Assembly (NCBI RefSeq): GCF_035599575.1
Contig: NZ_CP141179.1
Span: 558,001 to 622,000, forward strand
Length of the DNA stretch: 64,000 nucleotides
Direction: 5' to 3'
Source of the DNA: Roseovarius sp. Pro17
GTDB lineage: Bacteria > Pseudomonadota > Alphaproteobacteria > Rhodobacterales > Rhodobacteraceae
The notes under the pieces were generated by a model. It did not search any database. It worked only from the letters and a program-made list of their open reading frames with translations, and had not been told where the DNA came from. Positions 29,030 through 38,256 of this stretch are shown in pieces. The translations under genes were made by a program, and so were the position numbers. Numbering within the stretch: position 1 is the stretch's first letter; each line of letters opens with the position of its first letter.

Positions 29030-30154
29030 ATGACAGGTGATCTAGCAGGTCTTACGGTGATCTCGGTCGAGCAGGCCGTCGCGGCCCCCTATGTGTCGGG
29101 CCGCCTTGCCGAGGCGGGCGCGCGCGTCATCAAGATCGAGCGGCCCGAGGGCGATTTCGCCCGTGCCTACGACCACCTCGTTCATGGCGAGAGCGCGTAT
29201 TTCGTCTGGCTGAACCGGGGCAAGGAATCGGTTTGCCTCGATCTGCGCGACGCGGACGATCATGCGTTGTTGGGCCGGATGCTGGCAGAGGCCGATGTGT
29301 TCATCCAGAACCTCGCGCCCGGTGCGATTGCGCGCCTTGGCTTTGATCAGGCCGAGCTGCGCGAGCGCTATCCACGTCTGATTACCGTCGCCATCTCGGG
29401 CTATGGCGAAGAGGGGCCGCTCAAGGATCTTAAGGCCTATGATCTGCTGGTGCAGGCCGAAAGCGGGCTGTCGCAGATTACCGGCACAAAGGACGGCCTG
29501 ACCCGCGTGGGGGTGTCGGTCTGCGATATCGCGGCGGGCATGACGGCCTATCAGGCGGTGCTTCAGGCGCTGATTGGGCGCGGCATTACGGGGCAGGGGC
29601 GGCATCTGTCGATCTCGCTGTTTCATGCGCTGACCGACTGGATGAACGTGCCTTATCTGCAATTTGTCTATGGCGGGAAGGAGCCGGTGCGCAGCGGGCT
29701 GAACCATCCCACGATCGCGCCCTACGGCGCCTATACCGGCTCGGACGGCAAGGATGTGCTGTTTTCCATCCAGAACGAGCGGGAGTGGCGCATTTTTTGC
29801 GCCAATATCCTCGGCTTGCCCGATCTGCCGGACGATAAGCGCTTTGACACCAATTCGCACCGGGTTGCCAACCGTGCCGCGCTGGACGACGTGCTGCGGC
29901 CCATTTTCGCTGACGTGCCGCGTGATGAGATGACCCAGCGGCTGGAGGCGGCGCGCATCGCCTATGGCCGCGTCAGCACGATGGAGGATTTGGCGAACCA
30001 CCCACAAAACCGCTTTGTCGAGGTCGCCAGCCCGACCGGCCCGGTGCGGATGCTGGCCCCCGGCACGGTGGTCGATGGCGCCGTTCCCGATTTTGGCCCC
30101 GTGCCGGCGCTGGGCGAACATACGGACACGGTTCGCGCTGAGTTCGCCGATTGA
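29030..30154 (+). CDS. Family III CoA-transferase (CaiB/BaiF)
   Basis: 374-residue CoA-transferase that moves CoA between carboxylates. The N-terminal GLTVISVEQAVAAPYVSGRLAEAGARVIKIERPEGDFAR pattern and the catalytic Asp166 in VSVCDIAAGMTAYQ are typical. It is slightly shorter than many family members. Divergent from the fumarase and followed after about 55 bp by the cupin dioxygenase gene. Donor and acceptor cannot be told; succinyl-CoA is the common donor in this family. Confidence 0.92.
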   Translation: MTGDLAGLTVISVEQAVAAPYVSGRLAEAGARVIKIERPEGDFARAYDHLVHGESAYFVWLNRGKESVCLDLRDADDHALLGRMLAEADVFIQNLAPGAIARLGFDQAELRERYPRLITVAISGYGEEGPLKDLKAYDLLVQAESGLSQITGTKDGLTRVGVSVCDIAAGMTAYQAVLQALIGRGITGQGRHLSISLFHALTDWMNVPYLQFVYGGKEPVRSGLNHPTIAPYGAYTGSDGKDVLFSIQNEREWRIFCANILGLPDLPDDKRFDTNSHRVANRAALDDVLRPIFADVPRDEMTQRLEAARIAYGRVSTMEDLANHPQNRFVEVASPTGPVRMLAPGTVVDGAVPDFGPVPALGEHTDTVRAEFAD

Positions 30155-30208
30155 AACCGGGTTACGCGGACCCATCTGACCCATAGGCCCAACCCGAAGG
30201 AGCAAAAC

Positions 30209-30796
30209 ATGGCCAATGCCCAGGACCGCCACGACATCACGCAGCAGTTCATCGCCGACGCCAAGGCGATCGTCGCCGAGGGGCCGATGGATCGCCCCCG
30301 TCTGGACCGCATCAAGAACCGATTGATGGATATCGCCGCGCGCCAGGATTTGTGGGCCGAGGACGACTTCCCGGCGCCCACGCCGGAGGAAAAGCAGAAC
30401 CGTTTCTTTATCGCCCACGACCCTGACACTGGCCTGACGCTCTATCTGAATGTTATGCAGCCGGGCAAGAAGATCCCACCGCACAATCACACCGTCTTTG
30501 CCTGTATCGCCGCCGTCGAGGGGGCCGAGCAAAATACCGTCTACGAGCGTGTCGACGACGGTTCGGTCGAGGGCAAGGCTGACCTCAAGCTGCGCGAGGA
30601 GGTCGACCTGCGCCCCGGCAATGCGCTGGCGATGATGCCCGACGATATTCATAGCGTGGTGATCGACGGGACCGAGGTGATCCGGCATCTGCATTTTTAC
30701 GGTCAGCCGCTGGAATCGCTGGACGGGCGCATCAGTTATGACCTTGAGGCCGGGACATGCCAGATTATGGATATCGGCGCCAAGACCAAGAAATGA
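30209..30796 (+). CDS. Thiol-dioxygenase-like cupin (cysteine dioxygenase type)
   Basis: 195-residue cupin related to cysteine and 3-mercaptopropionate dioxygenases, which add O2 to a thiol giving a sulfinate. The three-His iron site is His92 and His94 in PPHNHTVFACIAAVEG and His148 in DDIHSVV. AAGGAG precedes the ATG. It overlaps the rhodanese gene (ATGA), so the two likely act in one sulfur pathway. The thiol substrate is unresolved. Confidence 0.82.
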   Translation: MANAQDRHDITQQFIADAKAIVAEGPMDRPRLDRIKNRLMDIAARQDLWAEDDFPAPTPEEKQNRFFIAHDPDTGLTLYLNVMQPGKKIPPHNHTVFACIAAVEGAEQNTVYERVDDGSVEGKADLKLREEVDLRPGNALAMMPDDIHSVVIDGTEVIRHLHFYGQPLESLDGRISYDLEAGTCQIMDIGAKTKK

Positions 30797-32343
30797 GTGC
30801 AGCTAGCATAACTGTCGCAGCCACCCGCGCGGCGCTGAAGGACGGCGGCGAACTCGCCCTCATTGATTTGCGCGAGGTCGGGCAATTCGGTGAGGGGCAT
30901 CCGTTCTTTGCGGTGAATATCCCCTTCAGCAGGCTTGAGGCGGATGCACCCCGACTGATGCCGCGCCGGTCGGTGCGCTGTATCCTCGTTGATGATGGAG
31001 ACGGTATCGCGGATCGCGGGGCCGAAATCCTGACTGAAATGGGCTATAGCGATCTGCATGTGATGGAGGGTGGCGCACCCGGCTGGGGCGCGGCGGGGCA
31101 TACGCTGTTCAAGGGGGTGAACCTGCCGTCCAAGACGTTTGGCGAACTGGTGGAGCATCAGTTAAAAACGCCCTCCGTATCCGCAGAAGAACTGCACGCG
31201 ATGCAGGGCGCAGGTGGCGATTTTCTGATCCTCGATGGTCGCAGCGGGCCGGAGTTTGCCAAGATGTCGATCCCGGGTGCGCAATCCTGCCCCAATGCAG
31301 AACTGGGCTATCGCGTGGGCCAGATGGCACTGGCGGGCACGCCCATCGTGGTGAATTGTGCCGGGCGCACCCGATCAATCATCGGGGCGGAAACGCTGCG
31401 CCTTGCCGGGTGGACCGGCCCTGTCCATGCGCTGCGCAACGGCACGCAAGGCTGGCGGCTGGCGGGGTATGAGTTGGACCACGGGAGGGAGGCGGGGGAG
31501 TTGCCGCCAGTGCCGCCGCAGGGCCTGAATGCTGCGCGAGCCAAGGCGCAGGAGTTGATTGCAAGCTATGATATTCCACTGGCGGACATGGCGACTATTC
31601 AACGCTGGATGGGCGACGACACGCGCACGATTTTTCGTTTTGACGTGCGCACCGAGGCCGAGCATCGAGCGGGCCACGCGCCCGGCTTTGCCTCTGCCCC
31701 CGGTGGGCAACTCGTGCAGGCCACGGACGAAAAACTGGCCGTGCGCGGTGCGCGTATCGTGCTGAGCTGCGACACTGGACTGCGCGCGGCGACGACGGCG
31801 ATCTGGCTGATGGGTATGGGACATTCGGTCTGGGTGCTGCGAGGGGCTGCCTTGTCTGAGAAAAATGCGCCGCAGCCAACTGCCGACCGTCCTGATTTGA
31901 GCAAACTTATTGCCAATAGCGCCACGCTTCTTGATGCGTCCAACGGGATGGACTATCGCGCCTCGCATATCGAGGGCGCCGTTTGGGCGAACCGTGCGCA
32001 TCTGCACCGCGACCGGCCCGATCTGCGCGGCCCCATCACCATTGTCGGGCAGGATGCCGCGCTGCTCGAAGGGGTGCGGCAAGAGTTGATGGCGCAGGGC
32101 CATGACGATATAAAAGCTGTCGCATCGGGCCCCGAAGATTGGCAAGCTGCGGGGCTAAAGATCGTGCAGACGCCCGACAATCCCAGCGAGGCGGAGTGCA
32201 TCGATCACCTCTTTTTCGTGCATGACCGCCATGACGACAATCTGGACGCCGCCCGCCGGTATCTGGAATGGGAAACGGGCCTTTTGTCCCAGCTTGATCC
32301 CGATGAGCGCGCGGCGCTCAAGCCCCTGACGCCCGGTGCCTAG
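30793..32343 (+). CDS. Multi-domain rhodanese (sulfurtransferase)
   Basis: About 516 residues with four rhodanese-like segments (about 1-110, 125-230, 258-352 and 370-450). Only the second (Cys189 in VNCAGRTRS) and third (Cys326 in LSCDTGLRAA) keep a Cys at the active-site loop; the first and fourth appear inactive. It is cytoplasmic, with no signal peptide. The start at 30793 overlaps the dioxygenase stop. A persulfide or sulfur-carrier role beside the thiol dioxygenase is the natural inference. Confidence 0.88.
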   Translation: MSAASITVAATRAALKDGGELALIDLREVGQFGEGHPFFAVNIPFSRLEADAPRLMPRRSVRCILVDDGDGIADRGAEILTEMGYSDLHVMEGGAPGWGAAGHTLFKGVNLPSKTFGELVEHQLKTPSVSAEELHAMQGAGGDFLILDGRSGPEFAKMSIPGAQSCPNAELGYRVGQMALAGTPIVVNCAGRTRSIIGAETLRLAGWTGPVHALRNGTQGWRLAGYELDHGREAGELPPVPPQGLNAARAKAQELIASYDIPLADMATIQRWMGDDTRTIFRFDVRTEAEHRAGHAPGFASAPGGQLVQATDEKLAVRGARIVLSCDTGLRAATTAIWLMGMGHSVWVLRGAALSEKNAPQPTADRPDLSKLIANSATLLDASNGMDYRASHIEGAVWANRAHLHRDRPDLRGPITIVGQDAALLEGVRQELMAQGHDDIKAVASGPEDWQAAGLKIVQTPDNPSEAECIDHLFFVHDRHDDNLDAARRYLEWETGLLSQLDPDERAALKPLTPGA

Positions 32344-33113
32344 CGGCTCATGCGCGGCCCGCGCCCTTCGATCCAACGAAAGCCCAGCGTGATGACCCCC
32401 GCGATCACCAAATAGGCCGCTGCCAGCAGCAACAGCGGTTCGTAAACGATGAACGTGTCCTGCCGCACGCGCCCTGCGACGGCGTAAAGCTCGACTATCG
32501 TGATGGTCGCGACCAGCGGTGTTGCCTTGAGTTGCAGGATCGTCTCGCCGCCCAGCGTGGGCAGCGTCTGGCGGATTGCCTGAGGCAGCCAGATGCGAAA
32601 GAATACCTTATACTTTGGCATCCCGAAGGCGCGCGCGGCCTCAATTTGACCCTTGTTGACCGATGCAAACGCGCCGCGCATCACCTCGCCCTCGTAGCCC
32701 GCGTAGGAGAGTGTCAGCGACAGCACCGCATAGGGCCATGCCTGCCTCAGATAGGGCCATAATTCGGACTCGCGTATCCACGGGAATTGCGGAAACAGCG
32801 AGCCAAGCCCGTAATAGAGCAGCCAGATTTGCAGCAGCAAGGGCGTGCCGCGAATGATTGTGCAGAATGTGCGCGCCGGTGCGGCCAGATACCATGGCCC
32901 GATCGCTTGGGCGAGGCCCAGTGGCACGGCGAGGGCAAAGCCCAGAACCAAAGTGACGACCAGCAGCCAGATTGTGACCCACAACCCGCTGAGCATCAGG
33001 GGCGTGTAGCGGGGCAGCCAACTCCAATCCATCGTTAGCGCGCACCAGATCACGAAGGCCGCGAAAAGGCCCAGCATGATCAGCCGGCGGGGGATCAACA
33101 TCGCGCGCATCAT
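32340..33113 (-). CDS. Polar amino-acid ABC transporter permease
   Basis: 257-residue HisM/GlnP-type permease with about five membrane helices and the EAA loop EVMRGAFASVNKGQIEAARAFGM. The ATG at 33113 overlaps the stop of the preceding permease (ATGA); the long upstream reading frame is a shadow inside that gene. It is the last gene of the importer operon and converges with the rhodanese gene with a 4-bp overlap of the two stops. Confidence 0.92.
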   Translation of the reverse strand: MMRAMLIPRRLIMLGLFAAFVIWCALTMDWSWLPRYTPLMLSGLWVTIWLLVVTLVLGFALAVPLGLAQAIGPWYLAAPARTFCTIIRGTPLLLQIWLLYYGLGSLFPQFPWIRESELWPYLRQAWPYAVLSLTLSYAGYEGEVMRGAFASVNKGQIEAARAFGMPKYKVFFRIWLPQAIRQTLPTLGGETILQLKATPLVATITIVELYAVAGRVRQDTFIVYEPLLLLAAAYLVIAGVITLGFRWIEGRGPRMSR

Positions 33114-33829
33114 GACGCCCTGTGCGAGGGTTGTCCGCGCCGCGCCCATTTTTCGATCCGCCCGAATATGACGCCAGAAAAGAGCGTGACCATCAGGTAG
33201 AGAAAGCCTGCCGCGAGGAAGAAGGTGAAATAGGCCCGCGTCGTCTGGGCGGCCTGCCGCGTTTCCAGCGTCAGCTCGCTGAATCCGACGACAGCCAGCA
33301 GGGCGGTGTCCTTGGTTGCGATCAGCCAGAGGTTGGCAATGCCGGGAATGGCAAAGGCGGTCATCGCGGGGATTGTTACACGCCACGCCAACATGGCGCG
33401 CGGCATCCCGTAGGCGCGCGCAGCTTCGGTCTGGCCGGGCGGAATGGCGCGGATCGCGCCGCGCAGAATTTCGGTGGCATAGGCGCCCTGCACGATGCCC
33501 AGCACCCAGATGCCGGCGGCGACTCCGCTGATTTCGACGGGGCCGCGCCCCATGGCGGCGGCAATCTGATTTATGATATCGGTGCCGACGAAATAGAGAA
33601 TGAGGATCAGGACCAGTTCGGGCACGGCGCGCACGACGGTCGTGTAGACTTCCAGCAGGTCACGCACCCACGGGCTGCCATAAAGTTTGCCCATCGCACC
33701 AAAGAACCCGATGATCAGGCCAAAGCCAAAGGCCCCCAGCGCGATCTGGAGCGAAGCGGCCAGACCGCGCAGAAGGTTCGCCCCCCAGCCGGGGGGCGAT
33801 AGCGAAAGCAATTCTAGAGTTTGCTCCAA
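33110..33829 (-). CDS. Polar amino-acid ABC transporter permease
   Basis: 239-residue partner permease with EAA loop EILRGAIRAIPPGQTEAARAYGM. It starts 9 bp after the binding-protein gene and overlaps the second permease. Together they form the membrane channel of a HAAT/PAAT-type importer for a basic or polar amino acid. Confidence 0.92.
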   Translation of the reverse strand: MEQTLELLSLSPPGWGANLLRGLAASLQIALGAFGFGLIIGFFGAMGKLYGSPWVRDLLEVYTTVVRAVPELVLILILYFVGTDIINQIAAAMGRGPVEISGVAAGIWVLGIVQGAYATEILRGAIRAIPPGQTEAARAYGMPRAMLAWRVTIPAMTAFAIPGIANLWLIATKDTALLAVVGFSELTLETRQAAQTTRAYFTFFLAAGFLYLMVTLFSGVIFGRIEKWARRGQPSHRAS

Positions 33830-33838
33830 GACGCGCGC

Positions 33839-34615
33839 TTAATTGCTATAGATCGAGGTCGAGAAGTACTTCTTGGTGATCTCGTCATGGGTGCCGTCTT
33901 CAAGAATCTTGGCGATGCCCGCGTTCAGCTTTTCACGCAGTTCGTCGTCACCTTTGCGCACACCAGCGCCCACCCCGTTGCCCAGGATTGCGGCATCATC
34001 CGCCACGGGGCCGACGATCTCGCAGCAGCCGCCGATATCGCTATCGATAAAGTCGGCCATGGCGATGCTGTCGGCCTGCACGGCGTCGATGCGACCGGAA
34101 TACAGGTCCTGATTGGCCTCGTCCTGCGTTTGGTAAACGCGGATTTCTGAGGCGACATCCTCAAAATGCGCATTCGCATAGGCCTGGTGGGTGGTCGAGG
34201 CTTGAACGCCCAGGATTTTGCCGCTGAGGCCGTCCGCATCAGGCGTGATGCCCGAGTCCTTGGCGGTGACGATGACGGCGGGCGTCTTGTAATAATAATC
34301 GGAAAAGTCAATTTTCTTGGCGCGGTCCTCGGTGATCGACATCGAGGCCATGATGACGTCGATCTGCTCGCCCATCAGCGAGGGAATGATGCCGTCCCAA
34401 CCGGTCGGCGTGATCTCGCATTCCATTTCTTCGGCGGCGCAGATGGCGTTCGCGATCTCGACCTCCCAACCGGTCCAGTTGCCAGCGGCGTCGGGCGCGG
34501 CAAAGGGCGGGTAGGGCTCGGCCGCGATGCCGATCTTGACGGCGTCGGCCATGGCGGCGCCGGTGGTGAGGGCCAGAGCAGCGGTGGCTGCGGTCAGCAT
34601 TACCTTGAGTTTCAT
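33839..34615 (-). CDS. Periplasmic binding protein for a basic/polar amino acid
   Basis: 258 residues; signal peptide (MLTAATAALALTTGAAMA), then the type II fold opening VKIGIAAEPYPPFAAPDAAG and the family signature GWEVEIANAICAAEEMECE. The pattern is that of Lys/Arg/Orn-binding proteins. With the dimethylarginine hydrolase gene across the divergent promoter, methylated arginine, arginine or citrulline are candidate ligands. GGGAGAA upstream of the ATG. Confidence 0.9.
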   Translation of the reverse strand: MKLKVMLTAATAALALTTGAAMADAVKIGIAAEPYPPFAAPDAAGNWTGWEVEIANAICAAEEMECEITPTGWDGIIPSLMGEQIDVIMASMSITEDRAKKIDFSDYYYKTPAVIVTAKDSGITPDADGLSGKILGVQASTTHQAYANAHFEDVASEIRVYQTQDEANQDLYSGRIDAVQADSIAMADFIDSDIGGCCEIVGPVADDAAILGNGVGAGVRKGDDELREKLNAGIAKILEDGTHDEITKKYFSTSIYSN

Positions 34616-34667
34616 GTATCTTCTCCCTGTTTGGATTTGTGATTTGTGGTTTTCGTCGGGTCCGCGT

Positions 34668-35495
34668 TTAGGCGACGGTCCTGAGAAACTGTTGCAGTCG
34701 TTCGGATTTCGGATTGCCGAACACCTCTTCGGGCGGGCCTTCTTCTTCGATGCGGCCCTCGGATAGGTAGATGACGTGGCTCGCCACCTCGCGCGCGAAT
34801 TTCATCTCATGCGTGACGAGGATCATGGTGCGCCCTTCGGCGGCCAGATCGCTGATAACGGTCAGCACTTCGCCCACCAGTTCGGGGTCGAGCGCGCTGG
34901 TCGGTTCATCGAACAGCATGACCGACGGGTCCACTGCCAGCGCGCGTGCGATCGCGGCGCGTTGCTGTTGCCCGCCAGACAGAAAGGCGGGATAGCTGGC
35001 CGCCTTTTCGGCGAGGCCGACACGTTCCAGCAGTTCCATCGCGCGGGCCGTGGCCTCGCGTTTGGGGATTTTCAGCACATGCACCGGCACCTCGATCACG
35101 TTCTCCAGCAGGGTCCGGTGCGTCCATAGGTTGAAGGACTGAAACACCATGGCAAGGCGGGTGCGTATACGCTCGATCTGTTTCGGTTTGGCAGGCGTGC
35201 CATCGGGCCTCATCGCGACCTCTTCGCCTGCGACGATGATTTTACCTGAAGTGGGTGTTTCCAGGAAATTGATGCAGCGCAGCATGGTCGACTTGCCCGA
35301 GCCTGAGCCGCCGATGATCGCCACCACATCGCCGCGCGCTGCCGTTAGCGACACGCCCTTGAGCACTTCGAGATTGCCGAAGGATTTATGCAGGTCCTCG
35401 ACGCGAATCGCCTCTTCGCCGGCGGTATCGGGCCGGTCTGCTGCGCTGTGGCGCTCGTTCGCCTCCGCTTGTGGCGCGGATTGTGCGGAACTCAT
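34668..35495 (-). CDS. Polar amino-acid ABC transporter ATP-binding protein
   Basis: 275-residue ATPase: Walker A GGSGSGKST, signature LSGGQQQRAAIARAL, Walker B VMLFDEPTSALDPE. The N-terminus has about 28 extra residues rich in Ala, Glu and Gln ahead of VEDLHKSFG. The ATG at 35495 follows GGGAGAAT; the longer reading is not supported. First gene of the importer operon, divergent from the TetR-type regulator. Confidence 0.92.
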   Translation of the reverse strand: MSSAQSAPQAEANERHSAADRPDTAGEEAIRVEDLHKSFGNLEVLKGVSLTAARGDVVAIIGGSGSGKSTMLRCINFLETPTSGKIIVAGEEVAMRPDGTPAKPKQIERIRTRLAMVFQSFNLWTHRTLLENVIEVPVHVLKIPKREATARAMELLERVGLAEKAASYPAFLSGGQQQRAAIARALAVDPSVMLFDEPTSALDPELVGEVLTVISDLAAEGRTMILVTHEMKFAREVASHVIYLSEGRIEEEGPPEEVFGNPKSERLQQFLRTVA

Positions 35496-35587
35496 GCGAT
35501 ATTCTCCCTTGTCTCTTGCAGTAACTCTGATTCTCGCTAATTGTGCAACTGTATAATTATTGTCACCCAGCCTGAGAGTCGCCCACC

Positions 35588-36262
35588 ATGTCGCCCGAAC
35601 GCAAGACATTCCGCCGCATCGGCCCGGACCAGCGTCGCGAGGCGATGATCTGCGCGATGCTGGAGATCATCGCCGAGGACGGGATCGCGGCCGCGACCAC
35701 CCGCGCTGTCGCGGCGCGTGCCGGGGTGACACCGGGCCTGATCCGGCATTATTTCGACAGCAAGGATGCGCTGTTGAGTGCGGCCTATCAGCAGCACATG
35801 ACTGACCTCACGCACGCCACCTGCGGCGTGGGGCAGGGGGCCAGTGCCGCCGCGCGGCTTGTCGCATTTATCGAGGCGGGGCTGCGGGCGCCGGTGGTCA
35901 GTGCCGAGGCGGTATCGCTCTGGGCCGGTTTCCTGACCCATGCGCAGCAAAGCCCGCAGATGCACGAGGTTCACGCCCAGACCTACCGTGAGTTTCGCGA
36001 CCATTTACAGGGGCTCATTGCCGATGCGCTTTGCGAGGCGGGCCGCGCAACCTCTACGGCGGCGCTGCGCCGCCACGCTATCGCCTGCAACGCCGTGATC
36101 GACGGGCTGTGGCTGGAGGGTGGCGTTTTGCCAGACGCCTTCGCGCCGGGTGAATTGGTCGCGATTGGGTTGGCCTCGATCGGCGCGATGCTGGGCCTGC
36201 CATTGGCGCAGAACGCGCAGACCGCAACACAAGACATGATACAGATAAGGATAACGCCATGA
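35588..36262 (+). CDS. TetR-family regulator (BetI-like)
   Basis: 224 residues. The N-terminal HTH (REAMICAMLEIIAEDGIAAATTRAVAARAGVTPG followed by IRHYF) and the C-terminal ligand domain resemble BetI-type repressors. A TATAAT at 35552-35557 is a possible -10. The gene is divergent from the ABC importer and overlaps the aminotransferase by 4 bp, so it most likely controls both units in response to the imported compound. Not called BetI because no choline or betaine genes are present. Confidence 0.88.
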   Translation: MSPERKTFRRIGPDQRREAMICAMLEIIAEDGIAAATTRAVAARAGVTPGLIRHYFDSKDALLSAAYQQHMTDLTHATCGVGQGASAAARLVAFIEAGLRAPVVSAEAVSLWAGFLTHAQQSPQMHEVHAQTYREFRDHLQGLIADALCEAGRATSTAALRRHAIACNAVIDGLWLEGGVLPDAFAPGELVAIGLASIGAMLGLPLAQNAQTATQDMIQIRITP

Positions 36263-37455
36263 AATTCGCCAGCATAACCGAGCGTCTGTCAGGATTAGGC
36301 AGCGCCAAATGGGCCGTGCATGTACGCGCCCGTGCCCTGCGCGCCGAGGGTCGCGACATTGTCGAGCTGACCATAGGTGAGCCGGACGTGCCACCCGTCG
36401 ATGCGCTGATGGAGGATGCGGCCACGGCCATGCGCGCCGGGCGCATGGGCTATTCCAACGGCATGGGCGAGCCGGGGCTGCGTGCGGCATTGGCGCGGCG
36501 CTATACCTCATCGACGGGTCGCGACATTCATCCCGATCAGGTCATGTGCCTGCCCGGCACGCAAACGTCGCTGTTCACCACCCTCATGGGGTTGGTCGAA
36601 GAGGGTGACGAGGTGCTGGTGGGCGATCCGATGTATGCCACCTACGAGGGCTGCATTCGTGCCAGCGGCGCGGCCATGGTTCCGGTGCCGCTGAGCCCCG
36701 ATAATGGGTTCCGTATGAAGGCCGCCGATATCGCCGTACGCATCACGCCGCGCAGCCGCGCGATCCTGCTGAACACGCCGCACAATCCGACTGGTGCAGT
36801 CCTGACGCGCGATGATATCCGCGAGATCGGCGAGGTGGCGCGCAAGCATGACCTCTGGATCATCTCGGATGAGGTTTACGAAGAACTTATCTTTGACGGC
36901 GTGCCCTTCGCCTCGCCACTGGCCGAGGCCGATCTGGCGGATCGCACGGTCGTCGTCAGCTCGATCTCGAAAAGCCATGCCGCACCCGGTTTCCGCAGCG
37001 GCTGGGCCATTGGCAGCACCGAGTTCACGTCGCACCTGTTGTCGCTATCGGAAACGATGCTGTTCGGTAGCCAACCGTTTCTGGCGGACGCGACCGCGAA
37101 TGCCGTGTCTGCCCCCTCGACCGTCGCGCCGGGAATGCGTCAGCGGTTCGCGGCGCGGGCAGGGTATCTGGCGGCCCGGCTAGAGAACGAGAGCGCGCTG
37201 AGTGTCAGCCGCCCGCAGGCGGGCATGTTCGCGCTGATCGACATTTCCAGCACGGGGATGAGCGCTGAGGGTTATGCGTTCGACCTGCTGGAAAATGCAG
37301 GCGTCGCGGTGATGCCCGGCACATCGTTCGGCAAGACGCTCGACACATGGGTGCGCGTCGCCCTGACCGCGCCAGATGCCGCACTCGAAACCGCGTGCGA
37401 TCGCATTGTCGCCCATGCTAGCGCGATCACCGCAAGCCGGAGTGCAGCCCAATGA
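36259..37455 (+). CDS. PLP-dependent aminotransferase (class I/II)
   Basis: 398-residue fold type I aminotransferase. The PLP lysine is Lys238 in SSISKSHAAPGFRSGW; NTPHNPTGA and ISDEVYEEL carry the Asn and Asp/Tyr cofactor contacts. It overlaps the TetR gene and the DDAH gene by 4 bp each. Likely substrates are arginine-derived amino acids or citrulline, inferred only from the operon. Confidence 0.93.
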   Translation: MKFASITERLSGLGSAKWAVHVRARALRAEGRDIVELTIGEPDVPPVDALMEDAATAMRAGRMGYSNGMGEPGLRAALARRYTSSTGRDIHPDQVMCLPGTQTSLFTTLMGLVEEGDEVLVGDPMYATYEGCIRASGAAMVPVPLSPDNGFRMKAADIAVRITPRSRAILLNTPHNPTGAVLTRDDIREIGEVARKHDLWIISDEVYEELIFDGVPFASPLAEADLADRTVVVSSISKSHAAPGFRSGWAIGSTEFTSHLLSLSETMLFGSQPFLADATANAVSAPSTVAPGMRQRFAARAGYLAARLENESALSVSRPQAGMFALIDISSTGMSAEGYAFDLLENAGVAVMPGTSFGKTLDTWVRVALTAPDAALETACDRIVAHASAITASRSAAQ

Positions 37456-38240
37456 CCAGTCCCGCCACCCATTTCAATCACGCCATCAGCCGCCGCCCCG
37501 CCGCCAGTGTCACCGGCGGTTTGCGTGCCGAGGATCGCGGTGCGCCTGACCTCGCGCGGATGCAGGCCGCTCACGACGCATATATCGCAACCCTGCGCGC
37601 GACCGGCGCCAAAGTCGTCGTGCTGGAGGCGCTGGAGGATTATCCCGACGCGCTGTTTGTCGAAGACACTGCGCTATGCCTGCCCGAAGGCGCGATCATG
37701 ATGCGACCCGGTGCCGACAGCCGCATGGGCGAGGTTGCCCAGATGCGGCCAACGCTGGCCGGACTGTTCGACGATCTGCGCGACATCAGCGGACCGGGCC
37801 ATATCGAGGGCGGTGATATTCTGTTCACCGGCCGCGAGGTGCTGGTCGGCCGCTCGGCGCGCACCGATGCCGAGGGCGTGGCGGAGTTGCGCATCATTTT
37901 GGAAGAGTGGGGCCATAGCTTGCGAGAGTTGCAGACACCCGAAGGCGTGCTGCATTTCAAAACCGACTGCTCGCTGCTGGACCCGGAAACGGTGCTGTCG
38001 ACCAAGTTGCTGGATAACGGTTACTGTTTCGACGGCTACCGCGTGCTGCATCTGCCCGAGGGCGAGGAGGCGGCGGCGAATGCCATCCGTTTCAATGACG
38101 TTGTGCTGCTGCCGGACGGCTTTCCGAAAACAGCCGACATGCTGACGCGCGAGGGGTATGACATCCGCCCCATCGACAACACCGATTGCGCGCTGCTGGA
38201 TGGCGGCATGTCGTGCCTGTCGCTGCGATTTAACGTCTGA
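37452..38240 (+). CDS. ddaH: Dimethylarginine dimethylaminohydrolase (DDAH)
   Basis: Hydrolyses N-omega-methylated arginines to L-citrulline plus mono- or dimethylamine. The 262-residue protein follows the known bacterial DDAH closely: FVEDTALCLPEG, GHIEGGDILFTGREVLVG and IDNTDCALLDGGMSCLSLRF. The catalytic set is Glu119, His168 and Cys255. Single-domain, cytosolic. Last gene of the TetR-aminotransferase-DDAH operon. A general amidinotransferase-like role is less likely given how well the DDAH motifs match. Confidence 0.92.
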   Translation: MTSPATHFNHAISRRPAASVTGGLRAEDRGAPDLARMQAAHDAYIATLRATGAKVVVLEALEDYPDALFVEDTALCLPEGAIMMRPGADSRMGEVAQMRPTLAGLFDDLRDISGPGHIEGGDILFTGREVLVGRSARTDAEGVAELRIILEEWGHSLRELQTPEGVLHFKTDCSLLDPETVLSTKLLDNGYCFDGYRVLHLPEGEEAAANAIRFNDVVLLPDGFPKTADMLTREGYDIRPIDNTDCALLDGGMSCLSLRFNV

Positions 38241-38256
38241 GGGTGCGGGTTTCGCC

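Noticed and set aside
29042..30694. 550-codon minus-strand open frame opposite the CoA-transferase and cupin genes
   Set aside because: Runs against two genes with recognised catalytic residues; composition is His/Arg/Gln/Asp-rich as in typical antisense shadows.
35588..36262. Calling the TetR regulator BetI
   Set aside because: No choline or betaine genes occur here, and the adjacent genes point to amino-acid use.
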